A program made the translations under genes and the position numbers. This document shows positions 26,354 to 35,553 of a stretch of DNA of 64,000 nucleotides, in pieces (position 1 is the stretch's first letter; each line of letters begins with the position of its first letter). Source of the DNA: Actinomyces sp. 432 (GTDB lineage: Bacteria > Actinomycetota > Actinomycetes > Actinomycetales > Actinomycetaceae); NCBI RefSeq assembly GCF_009930875.1, contig NZ_CP025249.1:3038001-3102000 (forward strand). The letters run 5' to 3'. Below the pieces are notes generated by a model, which worked only from the letters and a program-made list of their open reading frames with translations, was not told the origin of the DNA and searched no databases.

Positions 26354-26924
26354 GTGGGCTCCTGTCGCGTGAGGGGACGGGAACCGGCGTGCTGGAAGAG
26401 CTCCCCGCACGCCGGAGCAGCGGGGCCCGACGTAGCCCCGCCGGGGTACCAGTGTAGGAGCCGTGCGATGGCCGCGCCGCCACGACCAGTCGGCCACCAG
26501 GTCCAACTGGAGGAGCCCCGAATGCCCGGTGCTCTCCTGCGTGCACGCTCGCCGTAAGGCCGGGGCAGGTGCAGCCCCGCGTCACGCCCCAAACCGGAAA
26601 GCCATTAACGTTCGTCTTGCTAGTCGAAGAGGGCGTGCTCATTCCGGGGATCGCCAGGGCCCTGCCCCGCACAGCAGGCTCGAAACGAGCCTGCGTAGTA
26701 TGCGTGGCAGGTTTGAACACCGCGCATAAGCACGCATGGAGTAGCCCAAAATGAGCAACCGGGAATCTAGATGAGCGGACGCATGCAAGATCTGCTCGAC
26801 GTTTAAATCGATCACATACGTTCACAACATGCGTTTCACATGATTAACATAGAAACGCCACCTTTACTAAGAGCTGGTCCGAGGCGGCAACAGCCGTCCC
26901 CTCCCTAACGAACGGAAGCAGCTT
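26354..26924. other. 571-bp divergent intergenic region
   Basis: No gene is supported here. It holds the leader of the permease (minus strand), a 9-bp hairpin GCAGGCTCG / CGAGCCTGC with loop AAA at 26674-26694, and a pair of 8-bp inverted ends TGCTCATT (26636-26643) and AATGAGCA (26750-26757) spaced like family C elements. An A/T-richer tract from 26770 to 26870 contains the promoter of the next operon. Confidence 0.6.
26821..26850 (+). promoter_or_regulatory. Putative promoter of the DUF4956-VTC-DUF4353 genes
   Basis: TTCACA (26821-26826), an 18-bp spacer and TAACAT (26845-26850) lie in the most A/T-rich tract of the region, leaving a leader of about 70 bases before ATG 26925, which has GGAAGCAG upstream. 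Confidence 0.5.
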
Positions 26925-27701
26925 ATGTCCCTCAGCACTCTTGCCTACATCGCAATCGACCTGGTCGCCCTCATCCTGCTGGTCGGGGTCCTGTACACAC
27001 GACGGCACGCCCGCAAGGACCTGCTGGCGGCCTATGTAGGCGTGAACGTCGGCGTCCTGGCGGTCACACTGCTGCTGTCTACGGCATCCGTAGGCGCGGG
27101 CCTGGGACTGGGCCTGTTCGGCGTGCTGTCAATTATCCGCCTGCGCTCCACCGAGCTGTCCCAGCACGAGGTCGCCTACTTCTTCGCCGCGCTGGCCCTG
27201 GGGCTCCTGGGCGGGATCACCGCCGCCCCACTGGCGATGACGGCGCTGCTGATGGGGCTCGTAGTCGCCTCACTGTGGCTCGCCGACCACCCGGCACTCA
27301 TGCGCCGCAGCCGCCACCAGATCATCATGCTGGACCGGGCCATCACCGATGAGGACACCCTCATCGCCCACCTGGAGCAGCTCCTGGATGCGCAGGTGCG
27401 CACGGTGGAGGTTCAGCGCCTCGATCTGGTCAACGACACCACCCTCGTTGACGTGCGCTTCCGCATCCCCAAGTCGGGCCGCTCCAGGGTGGCTGCCGGA
27501 GCACCAGGTCGGCCTGCTACGAGCGCCCCGGCACCCGCCGCGGCGGCCACCTCACCCGCACCCCGGCCGGCGCCGGCCCCCTCCCAGCCCCGTCACAGCG
27601 CCGACGCCGCAGCCACCGCCTCGGCCGAGGCCTCCAGCTACCGGTTCCCGCCCACAGTCTCATCCGCGGTCCCGCCGGCTGCTCCGCCGGCGATCCGCTG
27701 A
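26925..27701 (+). CDS. DUF4956-domain membrane protein
   Basis: A 258-residue protein with four to five membrane segments (about 7-25, 43-60, 62-80, 85-105, 108-125) followed by a cytoplasmic domain (HQIIMLDRAITDEDTLIAHL... VDVRFRIP). The core SIIRLRSTELSQHEVAYFFAALA is characteristic of DUF4956. The tail is a Pro/Ala-rich disordered segment. DUF4956 genes regularly sit beside VTC-type polyphosphate polymerase genes, as here (54-bp gap), so the protein may couple membrane location to polyphosphate synthesis; that is inference from neighbourhood. Confidence 0.8.
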   Translation: MSLSTLAYIAIDLVALILLVGVLYTRRHARKDLLAAYVGVNVGVLAVTLLLSTASVGAGLGLGLFGVLSIIRLRSTELSQHEVAYFFAALALGLLGGITAAPLAMTALLMGLVVASLWLADHPALMRRSRHQIIMLDRAITDEDTLIAHLEQLLDAQVRTVEVQRLDLVNDTTLVDVRFRIPKSGRSRVAAGAPGRPATSAPAPAAAATSPAPRPAPAPSQPRHSADAAATASAEASSYRFPPTVSSAVPPAAPPAIR

Positions 27702-27755
27702 CTGCCAAACGGCGACCCACGCAGCTACAGCCTCAAGCGACCGGAGTACACCATC

Positions 27756-28595
27756 ATGACCCAGCACCTGCGCACCTCTCATCTGGCGGCAATCACCCTG
27801 GATGAGCTCAACGCCGCCGCCGGACTGCTCACCCGCATTGACCGCAAGTACCTCCTCCCGCTGGCTGCGGCCCAAGATGTCGTCAACTCCCTGAGCGGGC
27901 AGGCACGCGTGCTGCGGATTGACGGCCTGCGCAACTTCGCCTATGCCTCCACCTACTTCGACACCCCCGAACTGGACTCATACCTGCTTGCGGCCCGCAA
28001 GCGTCGTCGCCGCTTCAAGGTGCGCACCCGCTCCTACCTGGATTCTGGTCTGTGCTTCCTGGAGGTCAAGACTCGGGGACCGCGCGGCGCCACGGTGAAG
28101 AAGCGCATGCCCTGCGACCTCGACGACGCCGACCGCATTACCGCGGACGGGCGCCGCTTCGTGGCCGAGTGCCTGTCCCTCGCCGGCACCTGCTCGCCGA
28201 CGCGTGCCGCCGCCGTCGCCGAGGACCTGGTGCCGGTGCTGAGGACCTCCTACGAGCGCTCCACCCTCAACCTGCCCGCAGCCGGCGCCCGGCTCACTGT
28301 TGATACCGGCCTGCTCTGGACCGCCGTCGGCCCCCAGGACTCCGACGGCCTGGGCGAGGCGACGGCGTCGGTCGGAGACCTGGCGATCGTTGAGACCAAG
28401 AACCCGGCCACGCCGTCACCTGCGGACCGGTTGCTGTGGGCACAGGGGCACCGCCCAGCGCAGATCTCCAAGTACGCGACCGGCATGGCGCTGCTGCACC
28501 CGCAACTGCCGTCCAATAAGTGGCACCGAGTACTCGGCCGCGAGCTCGCCGACCAACGCCATGCGGGCCCCGGCAGCCTGGCATCCGCCGCCTGA
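27756..28595 (+). CDS. VTC-domain protein (polyphosphate polymerase-like)
   Basis: A 279-residue soluble protein of the VTC/triphosphate tunnel superfamily. Basic and acidic tunnel residues are visible: RIDRKYLLP near the N-terminus, YFDTPEL, AARKRRRRFKVRTRSY, CFLEVKTRGPRGATVKKR, LRTSYERSTLNL, and LAIVETKNP near the end. In eukaryotic VTC4 and bacterial relatives this tunnel makes polyphosphate from ATP. The first gene of the cassette is a membrane DUF4956 protein and the third a surface lipoprotein. ATG 27756 lacks a strong ribosome site, so translation may be coupled to the upstream gene. Confidence 0.82.
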   Translation: MTQHLRTSHLAAITLDELNAAAGLLTRIDRKYLLPLAAAQDVVNSLSGQARVLRIDGLRNFAYASTYFDTPELDSYLLAARKRRRRFKVRTRSYLDSGLCFLEVKTRGPRGATVKKRMPCDLDDADRITADGRRFVAECLSLAGTCSPTRAAAVAEDLVPVLRTSYERSTLNLPAAGARLTVDTGLLWTAVGPQDSDGLGEATASVGDLAIVETKNPATPSPADRLLWAQGHRPAQISKYATGMALLHPQLPSNKWHRVLGRELADQRHAGPGSLASAA

Positions 28596-28825
28596 GCCAG
28601 CAAGTCAGCAACCGCCCCGGCTCGGGGCATCCGGCTCAGCCCGGAATTCACCCGCAGCGGTGCAAGACCGCCGCGCCCGGGAGCTGAGGCAATTCCTCGG
28701 CACCACGCAGTCACAAGGAAATCGGCTCCGTGCACCCTTTTTAGCGCCGTAGCCGGGAAGCCGCACCCGCACACACTTTCAACTACCACCGCCAGTCACT
28801 TCACAGCAATACGAGGACATCACAC

Positions 28826-30730
28826 ATGAATTTCTCAGCCAAAAACCCGCTCAGCAGCATGACGGGCAACGGTACCGTCCCCGCCCGGCGCATTCACACC
28901 CGGCTCTTGCTCCCGCTCGCCGCGGTCGCGCTGGCCGCGGGCTGCTCCGTCGGCAGCACCTCCAGCGCCGCATCATCCGGGACGGGTATCGAGGCCGACA
29001 CCTCCTCCAGCACTTCCGGCACGGCCTGGACCACCATCACCAGCGAGGTGGCACAGGCCTCCACCGGCGCCAGCGCCGCCGAGATCCTGGCGGCCAACGC
29101 CGATACCTCCGCGGTCACCGCGGCCGTGACCGCGGACGACGACGCCGGTACGTACGCCGCCGCCTCCGCCACCACGATCACCCTGTCCGGCGACTCGGCG
29201 AGCGTCGACGGCGACGGGGCCGGCGGGGTGAGCGTCGACGGCGGCACCATCACCATCGGCGCCGCCGGCACCTACGTCCTGTCCGGCGAGCTCACGGACG
29301 GCCAGGTGATCGTGAACGCCGACGACGCCGAGGTGCGGCTGGTACTCGACGGCGCCTCCATCACCAACGCCGACGGGCCGGCCATCGACATCCAGGACGC
29401 GGGCAGCGCCGTCGTCGTACTGGCCGAGGGGTCCGAGAACACGCTCACCGACGGGCAGACCTACACCGACACCTCTGCGGACGCCCCCACGGCGGCCCTG
29501 TTCTCCTCCGACACCGTGGTAATCACCGGCACCGGTGCGCTGACCGTCACCGGCAACCGCAATGACGCCATCTCCTCCAAGAACGGCCTGATAATCCAGG
29601 GCGCGCCCACGCTCACGGTGGACGCCGTCGACGACGGCATCCGCGGCAAGGACTACCTGGTCATCGCGGGCGGCACCATCACCGTCACCGCCGGCGGGGA
29701 CGGGCTGAAGTCCACCGAGGACGACGACGAGACCATGGGCTTCATCGCCCTGGGCGCGGCCGACATCACCATCACCTCCGGTGACGACGGCCTGTCCGCG
29801 ACCACCGACGTCACCGTCGACGGCACCACGCTCGCCGTGACCGCGGGCGGCGGGCAGGCCAATGCCACCCAGGAGGAGGGCTTCGGCGGGGCACCCGGCC
29901 AGCCGGGTGGGGCCGCGACCGGCTCGGGCAGCGCCGTCGGCACGGAGGACGCCACGGACACTGAGGACGAGTCCAGCGCCGACGAGTCCACCAAGCCCAA
30001 GGGCGTCAACGCGGGCGTCAGCTACACGCAGGAGGAGGGCACCGTCACCCTGGACGCGGCCGACGAGGGCCTCCAGGGGGCATTCATCAACATCTCGGGC
30101 GGGTCGCTGACCATCACCGCGGGTGACGACGGTATCAACGCCACCAACGGTGACTACGTGATCGAGGGGTATGAAAACGTCGACTCCGAGTCCGATGACG
30201 GCGCGGTGCTGACCATCTCCGGCGGGCAGGTGCAGGTGTCCTTCACCTACTCAGACGGCATCGACTCCAACGGGTCCGCATATGTGACCGGAGGGCAGGT
30301 CGTCGTCTCCGGCCAGGCGGGCGCCATGGACGGGGCGGTCGATGTCAACGGAGAGAGCCAGCTGATCGGCGTCACCGGTTCCCCGAGCGTGTCCGCGGGT
30401 GACACCATTACCGTCACCGGCGCGGACGGCACCTCCTGGGAGATGACCAGTGTCTTCACCTCGCAGTACCTCACCGTACTGGGCCTGACCGAGGGCGAGG
30501 AGTACACGGTGGCCACCACCTCGGGCGGTTCCGCCACCGGCACCGCCGCAGCCCTAAGCTCCGGCATGGGTGGCGGCATGGGCGGTCAGGGCGGCATGGG
30601 CGGCCAGGCGCCGTCCGGCGACGTCGGCGGCCTGGGCGATCCCGGCGCCCCCTCGGGCAACACCAACGGCGGCTTGGGTGGCGGTCCCGGCCAGGCTCCG
30701 GCCGACGGAACCCAGTCCACCGAGTCCTGA
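28826..30730 (+). CDS. DUF4353 (carbohydrate-binding-like) repeat lipoprotein
   Basis: A 634-residue exported lipoprotein with Cys40 in the lipobox LAAGC. The body is built of beta-helix-like repeats containing GGTITIGAAGTYVLSGEL, LDGASITNADGPAIDIQDA, NDAISSKNGLII, VDDGIRGKDYLVI and DDGINATNGDYVIEG. This is the pattern of the DUF4353 / carbohydrate-binding domain-containing family. An acidic linker and a Gly/Met-rich low-complexity tail (GMGGGMGGQGGMGG) close the protein. DUF4353 proteins accompany VTC and DUF4956 genes (often with CotH kinases), so the three probably serve one surface-linked polyphosphate or polymer function. Very low Cys and high Asp content fit calcium-rich surface repeats. 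Confidence 0.78.
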   Translation: MNFSAKNPLSSMTGNGTVPARRIHTRLLLPLAAVALAAGCSVGSTSSAASSGTGIEADTSSSTSGTAWTTITSEVAQASTGASAAEILAANADTSAVTAAVTADDDAGTYAAASATTITLSGDSASVDGDGAGGVSVDGGTITIGAAGTYVLSGELTDGQVIVNADDAEVRLVLDGASITNADGPAIDIQDAGSAVVVLAEGSENTLTDGQTYTDTSADAPTAALFSSDTVVITGTGALTVTGNRNDAISSKNGLIIQGAPTLTVDAVDDGIRGKDYLVIAGGTITVTAGGDGLKSTEDDDETMGFIALGAADITITSGDDGLSATTDVTVDGTTLAVTAGGGQANATQEEGFGGAPGQPGGAATGSGSAVGTEDATDTEDESSADESTKPKGVNAGVSYTQEEGTVTLDAADEGLQGAFINISGGSLTITAGDDGINATNGDYVIEGYENVDSESDDGAVLTISGGQVQVSFTYSDGIDSNGSAYVTGGQVVVSGQAGAMDGAVDVNGESQLIGVTGSPSVSAGDTITVTGADGTSWEMTSVFTSQYLTVLGLTEGEEYTVATTSGGSATGTAAALSSGMGGGMGGQGGMGGQAPSGDVGGLGDPGAPSGNTNGGLGGGPGQAPADGTQSTES

Positions 30731-30901
30731 GGCGGGCCTGCGCACGGCGGCCTGAGACGCCGGTAGCCGTGCGCAGGCCAATCTGGCTCTTCGCGTGTGA
30801 GGGTGTGGCGGCTCGCGTGTTGCAGAGTCCGGCACGGTGAACCGGCAGGCTCACCGTGCCGGACTTGGCTGTCGACAACCCCGGCGTCTGGAAGCGGGTC
30901 C

Positions 30902-31004
30902 ATCTGCAACGCCGCTTCGGGGTTAACAACGCCGGTTAACCGTCTGCTGAAGGGCGCCGAGGTATACAGCAGGCCGTTAAGTAGCGTTGTTAACGTCCAA
31001 CCGG
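30902..31004. repeat. Family B palindromic element, copy B1 (about 103 bp)
   Basis: Nested arms: GTTAACAACGC near 30922 pairs with GCGTTGTTAAC near 30984, the inner CTGCTG near 30944 with CAGCAG near 30967, and the outer TCTGCAACGCC near 30903 roughly with GGCGCAGTAGAC near 30993. The central loop AAGGGC...GAGGTATA reappears, reversed, in B2 at 61461. The 383-bp gap between the DUF4353 and hydrolase genes holds nothing else recognised. Confidence 0.75.
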
Positions 31005-31113
31005 CGCAGTAGACACCTCGCCCCACCACCGCACCCGTAAAACGCTAGGAGCCGGGAAACGGACATAGCAGACGAGTTCGGGACCACCAGTGGCGGCGGC
31101 ATAAGCTCCGGGC

Positions 31114-32019
31114 ATGACCACCGTTGAGGCACCCGCCGTCGCGCCACTCGCCCGCCACCTGGCCGGGCCGCTGGATGACCACGCCGCGCCGGTACTCGTC
31201 CTGTCCCACGGCATCACCGACTCGGCGGCCTGCTGGATCGAGGCGGTGGACCGCTGGTCCGCCTTCGGCTACCGGATCGTCGCCCTGGACGCCCGCGGCC
31301 ATGGTGACTCCCCGCGCTGGGAAGAGCCGGACCTGGCAAACCAGACGACGACCGGCGAGCGCCTGGCCACCGACCTGGTTGACGTGCTGGAGGACCTGCG
31401 CGCCCACGGCCTGCGCGGCGAGGGGCCACTGCGAGCGCCACTCGCCGTCGTCGGGCACTCCATGGGCGGGGTGACCAGCCTGGACGTGGCCGCGCACCGA
31501 CCCGACCTGGTAGACGCCGCCGTCGCCGAGGATCCGGCCTTCGTCACCCCGGTCTGGCGCCATCTACTAGCCATTAACGCCTACCGCCAGGTGCGGGAGA
31601 TGCGGCAGATCGCCGCCGACCCGCAGGCGCGCTTCGAGCTGGAGATGCGCAACAACCCCACCTGGTCGCGGCGGGAGACCCGCGCCAGCGTCGAGGCCGC
31701 ATGCGGCGTCGACCTGGCCTTCATCGCCCAGGGCTGCGTCTCGCCGCCGACCCCCTGGGAGGAGGTCATCGACTCCCTGGCGGTGCCGACGCTGATCGTC
31801 ACCGGCACCGAGCGGGTGGTGCTGCGCGGTGACAACCTCACCAACATCACCCGCCGCGCCAACGCGTCTATCGAGACGGTCGTGATCGAGGGTGCGCCCC
31901 ACTGCGTGCGCCGCACCTACCCCGACCGCTTCCACGCCATCACCGACCCCTGGCTCGCACGGCGCATGGGCGCCGGCCCGCGTCAGTCAGTGGAGCGCAC
32001 CAGCCACCAGGCGGCGTAG
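31114..32019 (+). CDS. Alpha/beta-hydrolase fold protein
   Basis: A 301-residue serine hydrolase. The oxyanion region LVLSHGITDS, the strand YRIVALDARGHGDS and the nucleophile elbow GHSMGG (Ser116) are visible; the catalytic Asp lies after LIVTGTE and the His in GAPHCVRR. No signal peptide, so it is cytoplasmic. ATG 31114 lies six bases after TAAGCT, a leaderless start. Its 3' end overlaps the oppositely oriented amylosucrase-type gene by 37 bp. The substrate cannot be told. Confidence 0.82.
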   Translation: MTTVEAPAVAPLARHLAGPLDDHAAPVLVLSHGITDSAACWIEAVDRWSAFGYRIVALDARGHGDSPRWEEPDLANQTTTGERLATDLVDVLEDLRAHGLRGEGPLRAPLAVVGHSMGGVTSLDVAAHRPDLVDAAVAEDPAFVTPVWRHLLAINAYRQVREMRQIAADPQARFELEMRNNPTWSRRETRASVEAACGVDLAFIAQGCVSPPTPWEEVIDSLAVPTLIVTGTERVVLRGDNLTNITRRANASIETVVIEGAPHCVRRTYPDRFHAITDPWLARRMGAGPRQSVERTSHQAA

Positions 32020-34049
32020 GGCGGCACCGGCACCTGGCCGTCGCCCGCACCCTCCAGGCTGGTGGACCCGGAGGGCACCGTGTCGGTGAGCACGTCCACC
32101 GCTCCGAGCACCCCGTACTCGGCCAGCCGCGCCGCGGGCACGGAGCGCCAGTCCGGGGTCACGTTGTACACGCCCACGAAGCTGCCGCGCGGGTGGTCGC
32201 GGAAGGTGACCAGCACGCCGTCGTCGTCGACGGGGGCGACGATGGTGCGCACATCCGCGCTCAACTGCGGCAGTGAGGCCCGCACCTTGCCCATGTGGGC
32301 CAAGTCGGTAAAGACGCGGCCCGGCACCGTGGAGCGGTCGTGGCGCTCGGCGACGGCGGCCTCGCTCAGCCGCGGGCGGCCCGCCCAGCGGGAGTCGGAC
32401 TCGTGGCCCGGCTCGGTGTCCCAGTTGGGGTCGTTGAACTGCGCCAGCTCATCGCCGCTCCACAGCACGGGGATACCGCCCCAGCCGTAAATGATGGCGT
32501 AGGCCAAGCGCATGGCGTTGAAGCGCTCCTCCAACCAGGTGCGCAGCTCCTCCTCGCGCCAGGCGGGAGTGTGCTCGTCGATCCCGGCCACCGCCTCCGC
32601 CGCGGCCTCAATGCCGATCAGGGAGGCCGCGGTGCCGGCGGTGCGCCGGTCGTTGGTGACCGGGTTGTACTGGAAGGTCAGGCCACGGGCGTCACTCATC
32701 GGGTACAGGCCCGTGTACCAGTCGGCCAGGAAGACCCGGTGCCAGTAGCCGGTCAGGCCCACCGCCTCGGCGTCGGCGTCATCGATCGCCCAGCCGATAT
32801 CGTCATGGCAGCGGATGTAGGTGATCCAGGTGGCCGTTGACGGCTCGATCGGCAGCGAGGAAAGCGTCTGGGCGGCCAGGCTCACGGACCGGCTGGCCAG
32901 CATGGACCAGATCTGCACCATCAGGGAGTTGTGGTAGGCCAAGTCGGAGACCTTGCCGGTGTAGCGTCCCTGTCCCAGGTACTGCAGCAGTTCGGTGGGG
33001 GCGACGATCGCCTCCGCCTTCAGGGCGATGGCGGGGCAGGCGATGCGGGTGAGTGCCCGCAGCACCTCGGTGATGGAGTGGACCTCGGGCTGCCCCTGGC
33101 AGTCGGTGCCCTTGCGCTTAATGGTGAAGGCGATAGCGTCCAGGCGCAGCACCTCCACCCCGCGGTTGGCCAGCTCCATGACGATCTCGACGAACTCCTC
33201 CATCACCTGGGGATTGCGCCAGTTCAGGTCCCACTGGAAGGAGTTGAAAGTGGTCCACACCCAGCCGTCGAGGTCCTCTTCCCAGGTGAAGTTGCCCGGT
33301 GCGAAGTCGGGGAAGATCTCCGGCAGGGTGCGCTCGTACTCGTCTGGCTCGGTGCGGTCGGGGTAGATGAGGAAGTAGTCGCGGTAGCGCTGCTCGCCGG
33401 CGCGGGCGCGCCGGGCCCACTCGTGCTCCCGCGCCACGTGGTTGAGCACTAGGTCAATGACCAGGCTCATGCCCTCCTTGCGCAGCTCACCGGTCAAGTG
33501 CTCCAGGTCGTCCATGTCACCCAGGTCGGGTCGCACGGAGCGGTAGTCGGCAACGGCGTAGCCACCGTCAGAGTCGCCGGGGCGGGGGGTGAGCAGGGGC
33601 ATGAGGTGGAGGTAGCTGACGCCCAGCTCCCGCAGGTAGCCGATGCGCTTCTCCACGCCGCGCAGGTCTCCGGCGAAGCGCTCGGTGTAGCCGGAGTAGC
33701 CGATGCGGGAGGGGTCCTGCACCCAGGCGGGGTCAAGGGTGCGGGCCAGATCGAGGTGGCGCAGCTCGGAGCTGCGGGCCGCATAGGTACGGGCGGCCTC
33801 CGCCAGCAGGCGAACCGCGGTACTTCCGGCAGCGGGCTCGCCGTAGAGGGTGAGCAGGCCGTCGACTACGTCCGGGTACCAGCGCTCTACGCGGGTCGTG
33901 AAGATCTCACGCTCAGCGCGGGACAGCTCAGCGGTGGCGAGGGCGGTGTCAATGGCATCGCGGACCTCCTGGGGCACGGCGGCAGCCGCGGCTCCGGTGG
34001 ACCAGGTGGATGCGGGGCCGGTGGGGTCGGCGGGTGTGGGAGCGCTCAT
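31983..34049 (-). CDS. GH13 family amylosucrase-type enzyme
   Basis: A 688-residue GH13 protein close to subfamily 4 (amylosucrase): transfers glucose from sucrose to a growing glucan, or hydrolyses sucrose. A helical N-terminal domain (residues 1-110, RAEREIFTTRVERWYPDV) precedes the TIM barrel. Catalytic motifs: DLVLNHVAREHEW, RLDAIAF (nucleophile Asp at about 303), LKAEAIV (acid/base Glu at about 345) and RCHDDIGW (Asp at about 418). The C-terminal beta domain ends PPYAAWWLVRS. No signal peptide is seen, so it acts in the cytoplasm. Convergent overlap of 37 bp with the hydrolase gene. Sucrose specificity is inferred from the subfamily pattern. Confidence 0.85.
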   Translation of the reverse strand: MSAPTPADPTGPASTWSTGAAAAAVPQEVRDAIDTALATAELSRAEREIFTTRVERWYPDVVDGLLTLYGEPAAGSTAVRLLAEAARTYAARSSELRHLDLARTLDPAWVQDPSRIGYSGYTERFAGDLRGVEKRIGYLRELGVSYLHLMPLLTPRPGDSDGGYAVADYRSVRPDLGDMDDLEHLTGELRKEGMSLVIDLVLNHVAREHEWARRARAGEQRYRDYFLIYPDRTEPDEYERTLPEIFPDFAPGNFTWEEDLDGWVWTTFNSFQWDLNWRNPQVMEEFVEIVMELANRGVEVLRLDAIAFTIKRKGTDCQGQPEVHSITEVLRALTRIACPAIALKAEAIVAPTELLQYLGQGRYTGKVSDLAYHNSLMVQIWSMLASRSVSLAAQTLSSLPIEPSTATWITYIRCHDDIGWAIDDADAEAVGLTGYWHRVFLADWYTGLYPMSDARGLTFQYNPVTNDRRTAGTAASLIGIEAAAEAVAGIDEHTPAWREEELRTWLEERFNAMRLAYAIIYGWGGIPVLWSGDELAQFNDPNWDTEPGHESDSRWAGRPRLSEAAVAERHDRSTVPGRVFTDLAHMGKVRASLPQLSADVRTIVAPVDDDGVLVTFRDHPRGSFVGVYNVTPDWRSVPAARLAEYGVLGAVDVLTDTVPSGSTSLEGAGDGQVPVPPYAAWWLVRSTD

Positions 34050-34122
34050 ACCTATATGGTCCCCGATTCAGCGGCTGAGCGGGAGCACTTTCGGGCGGCG
34101 ATGCCGCCGCAGGCACGACAGG

Positions 34123-34244
34123 TGTCACAAATTGCACCACTTTAAGGGCGCCCGCCAGCGCACCTGCGTAGCGATCCGCGCAATTCCGCGGCAGAATCGA
34201 CCAGGCTCCGGGGAGGTGCCCGGAGAGTGGTGCATTCTCTGACA
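34123..34244. repeat. Family C palindromic element, copy C3 (122 bp)
   Basis: The left end TGTCACAAATTGCACCACTT and the right end (TGTCAGAGAATGCACCACTC on the other strand) are imperfect inverted repeats; the TGCACCACT core is identical to C2. About 80 bp separate the arms. It lies in the 279-bp gap upstream of the amylosucrase-type gene. Confidence 0.8.
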
Positions 34245-34328
34245 CTCATAGCCGCATCCGGTGCCCGCAGACACTCCTCAGACTTCCCGCAGACATGATC
34301 CGGCACAACGCGGGCGGATAGCGGTCAC

Positions 34329-34829
34329 CTACTCCTCGGGCTGGAGGTGGGCGCGGTCGTAGGCCTCGCGATGGGCCAGCACCTGCTCGGCGTTGCCCTC
34401 CGCCCAGGCGCGCAGCGCGGCGATCGGCTCCGCCAGGCCGGCACCGAGCGGGGTGAGCGTGTAGTCCACGCGCGGCGGCACACCCGGGGTCTGCTCGCGC
34501 AGCACCAGCCCGTCCCGCTCCATCGAGCGCAGCGTCTGCGCCAGCACCTTGGGTGTCACGCCGCCCACTGCCTGACGCAGCTCACCGAAGCGCCGTGGTC
34601 CTTGCACCAGCACGGCAACGATCAGCGGGGTCCAGCGGTCAACGACGTGCCGCAGCACAGTGCGCGACGGGCACTCGGGCGACAGTACGTCATAAGCGGC
34701 GAGCGGCCGGCCTGCGTTGGCGCCCGTGGCGGCGGGGACGGCCTGCGCCGCCTCGGCCGCGGGCACAGCACCCATCCCCGCCGCAGCGGGCGCGGCAGCA
34801 TCCATTGAATGTGACACGAGCAACTCCAT
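34329..34829 (-). CDS. HxlR-family transcriptional regulator
   Basis: A 166-residue winged-helix regulator. After an Ala-rich head, the HxlR core begins CPSRTVLRHVVDRWTPLIVA and continues RFGELRQAVGGVTPKVLAQT and LVLREQTPGVPPRVDYTLT. The Cys in the first motif is at the position of the redox-sensing Cys of YodB/HypR-type members. ATG 34829 is preferred because an upstream extension to 34922 would cover the operator. It is divergent from an oxidoreductase gene, a common HxlR arrangement for quinone or electrophile sensing. Confidence 0.87.
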   Translation of the reverse strand: MELLVSHSMDAAAPAAAGMGAVPAAEAAQAVPAATGANAGRPLAAYDVLSPECPSRTVLRHVVDRWTPLIVAVLVQGPRRFGELRQAVGGVTPKVLAQTLRSMERDGLVLREQTPGVPPRVDYTLTPLGAGLAEPIAALRAWAEGNAEQVLAHREAYDRAHLQPEE

Positions 34830-34833
34830 AGTT

Positions 34834-34865
34834 ACCTTGAGGTACTTGGTTTCAAATAAATACCT
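34834..34865. promoter_or_regulatory. Operator for the HxlR regulator
   Basis: Three half-sites in the divergent promoter: TACCT-TG-AGGTA forms a palindrome at 34834-34845, and a further TACCT lies at 34861-34865 in an AT-rich tract (AGGTACTT...AAATACCT). The position between the two start codons fits repression of both genes. Confidence 0.6.
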
Positions 34866-34938
34866 TAACAGTGTGGCCGCCGCACCGCGAGCAAAGACGG
34901 CGCACGACCCGCAAAACCACAAGCACTAGGAGCCCCCC

Positions 34939-35553
34939 ATGAACATCACCGTCATCGGCGGAACCGGCAACACCGGCGCAGCCGTCGTGGCCGAGGCCGC
35001 CCGCCGCGGACACACCGTCACCTCCGCCTCCCGCTCCGGTCGCCACGCCGAGGGTGCCGCCAAGGACGCGACCGCCGACCTGACCGATACCGCCGCCATC
35101 GTCGACCTGATCAACGCCGCCGACGCGACCGTGATCGCCGTCTCTCCCGACCGTACCGGCGGCCCCGTGCAGCCCACCGTCGACGCCTTCAAGGCGCTGA
35201 TCGCCGCCCGGCCGACGGGCAGGCTCGTGATCGTGGGCGGGGCCGGCTCGCTGCTCAACGCAGACGGCAACCGCCTAGTCGACTCACCCGACTTCCCCGC
35301 CGAGATCAGGCCGGAGGCCCTGGCCTTCAGCGAGGTGCTTGAGGCCTTCCGCGCCGCAGGCGACGCCCTGGCCTGGACCCTTGTCTCCCCCGCTCCGGCC
35401 TATCCCTCGGAGCAGTCCACAGGCGCCTATGTGGTCGGCAAGGACAGTCCGGTCGGCGCGAACCTGTCTCCCGCAGATCTGGCCATCGCGCTGGTCGATG
35501 AGATTGAGCGCGACGCGCACCGCGGTGAGCGCTTCGCCGTAGCCAGCGCCTAG
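34939..35553 (+). CDS. NAD(P)-binding oxidoreductase (atypical SDR)
   Basis: A 204-residue Rossmann-fold protein with the N-terminal dinucleotide motif GGTGNTGAAV (residues 7-16). The Ala-Ser-Arg-Ser segment after strand two suggests NADP binding. The NmrA/SDR_a5-like short form has no catalytic Tyr-Lys pair that I can place with certainty. AGGAG precedes ATG 34939. Divergent transcription from the HxlR regulator with shared operator half-sites suggests induction by quinones or other reactive electrophiles. Confidence 0.8.
   Translation: MNITVIGGTGNTGAAVVAEAARRGHTVTSASRSGRHAEGAAKDATADLTDTAAIVDLINAADATVIAVSPDRTGGPVQPTVDAFKALIAARPTGRLVIVGGAGSLLNADGNRLVDSPDFPAEIRPEALAFSEVLEAFRAAGDALAWTLVSPAPAYPSEQSTGAYVVGKDSPVGANLSPADLAIALVDEIERDAHRGERFAVASA

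Noticed and set aside
31983..32019. Overlap of hydrolase and amylosucrase-type genes as a sign of misassembly
   Set aside because: Both C-termini keep family-like sequence to their stops; a 37-bp convergent overlap is ordinary.
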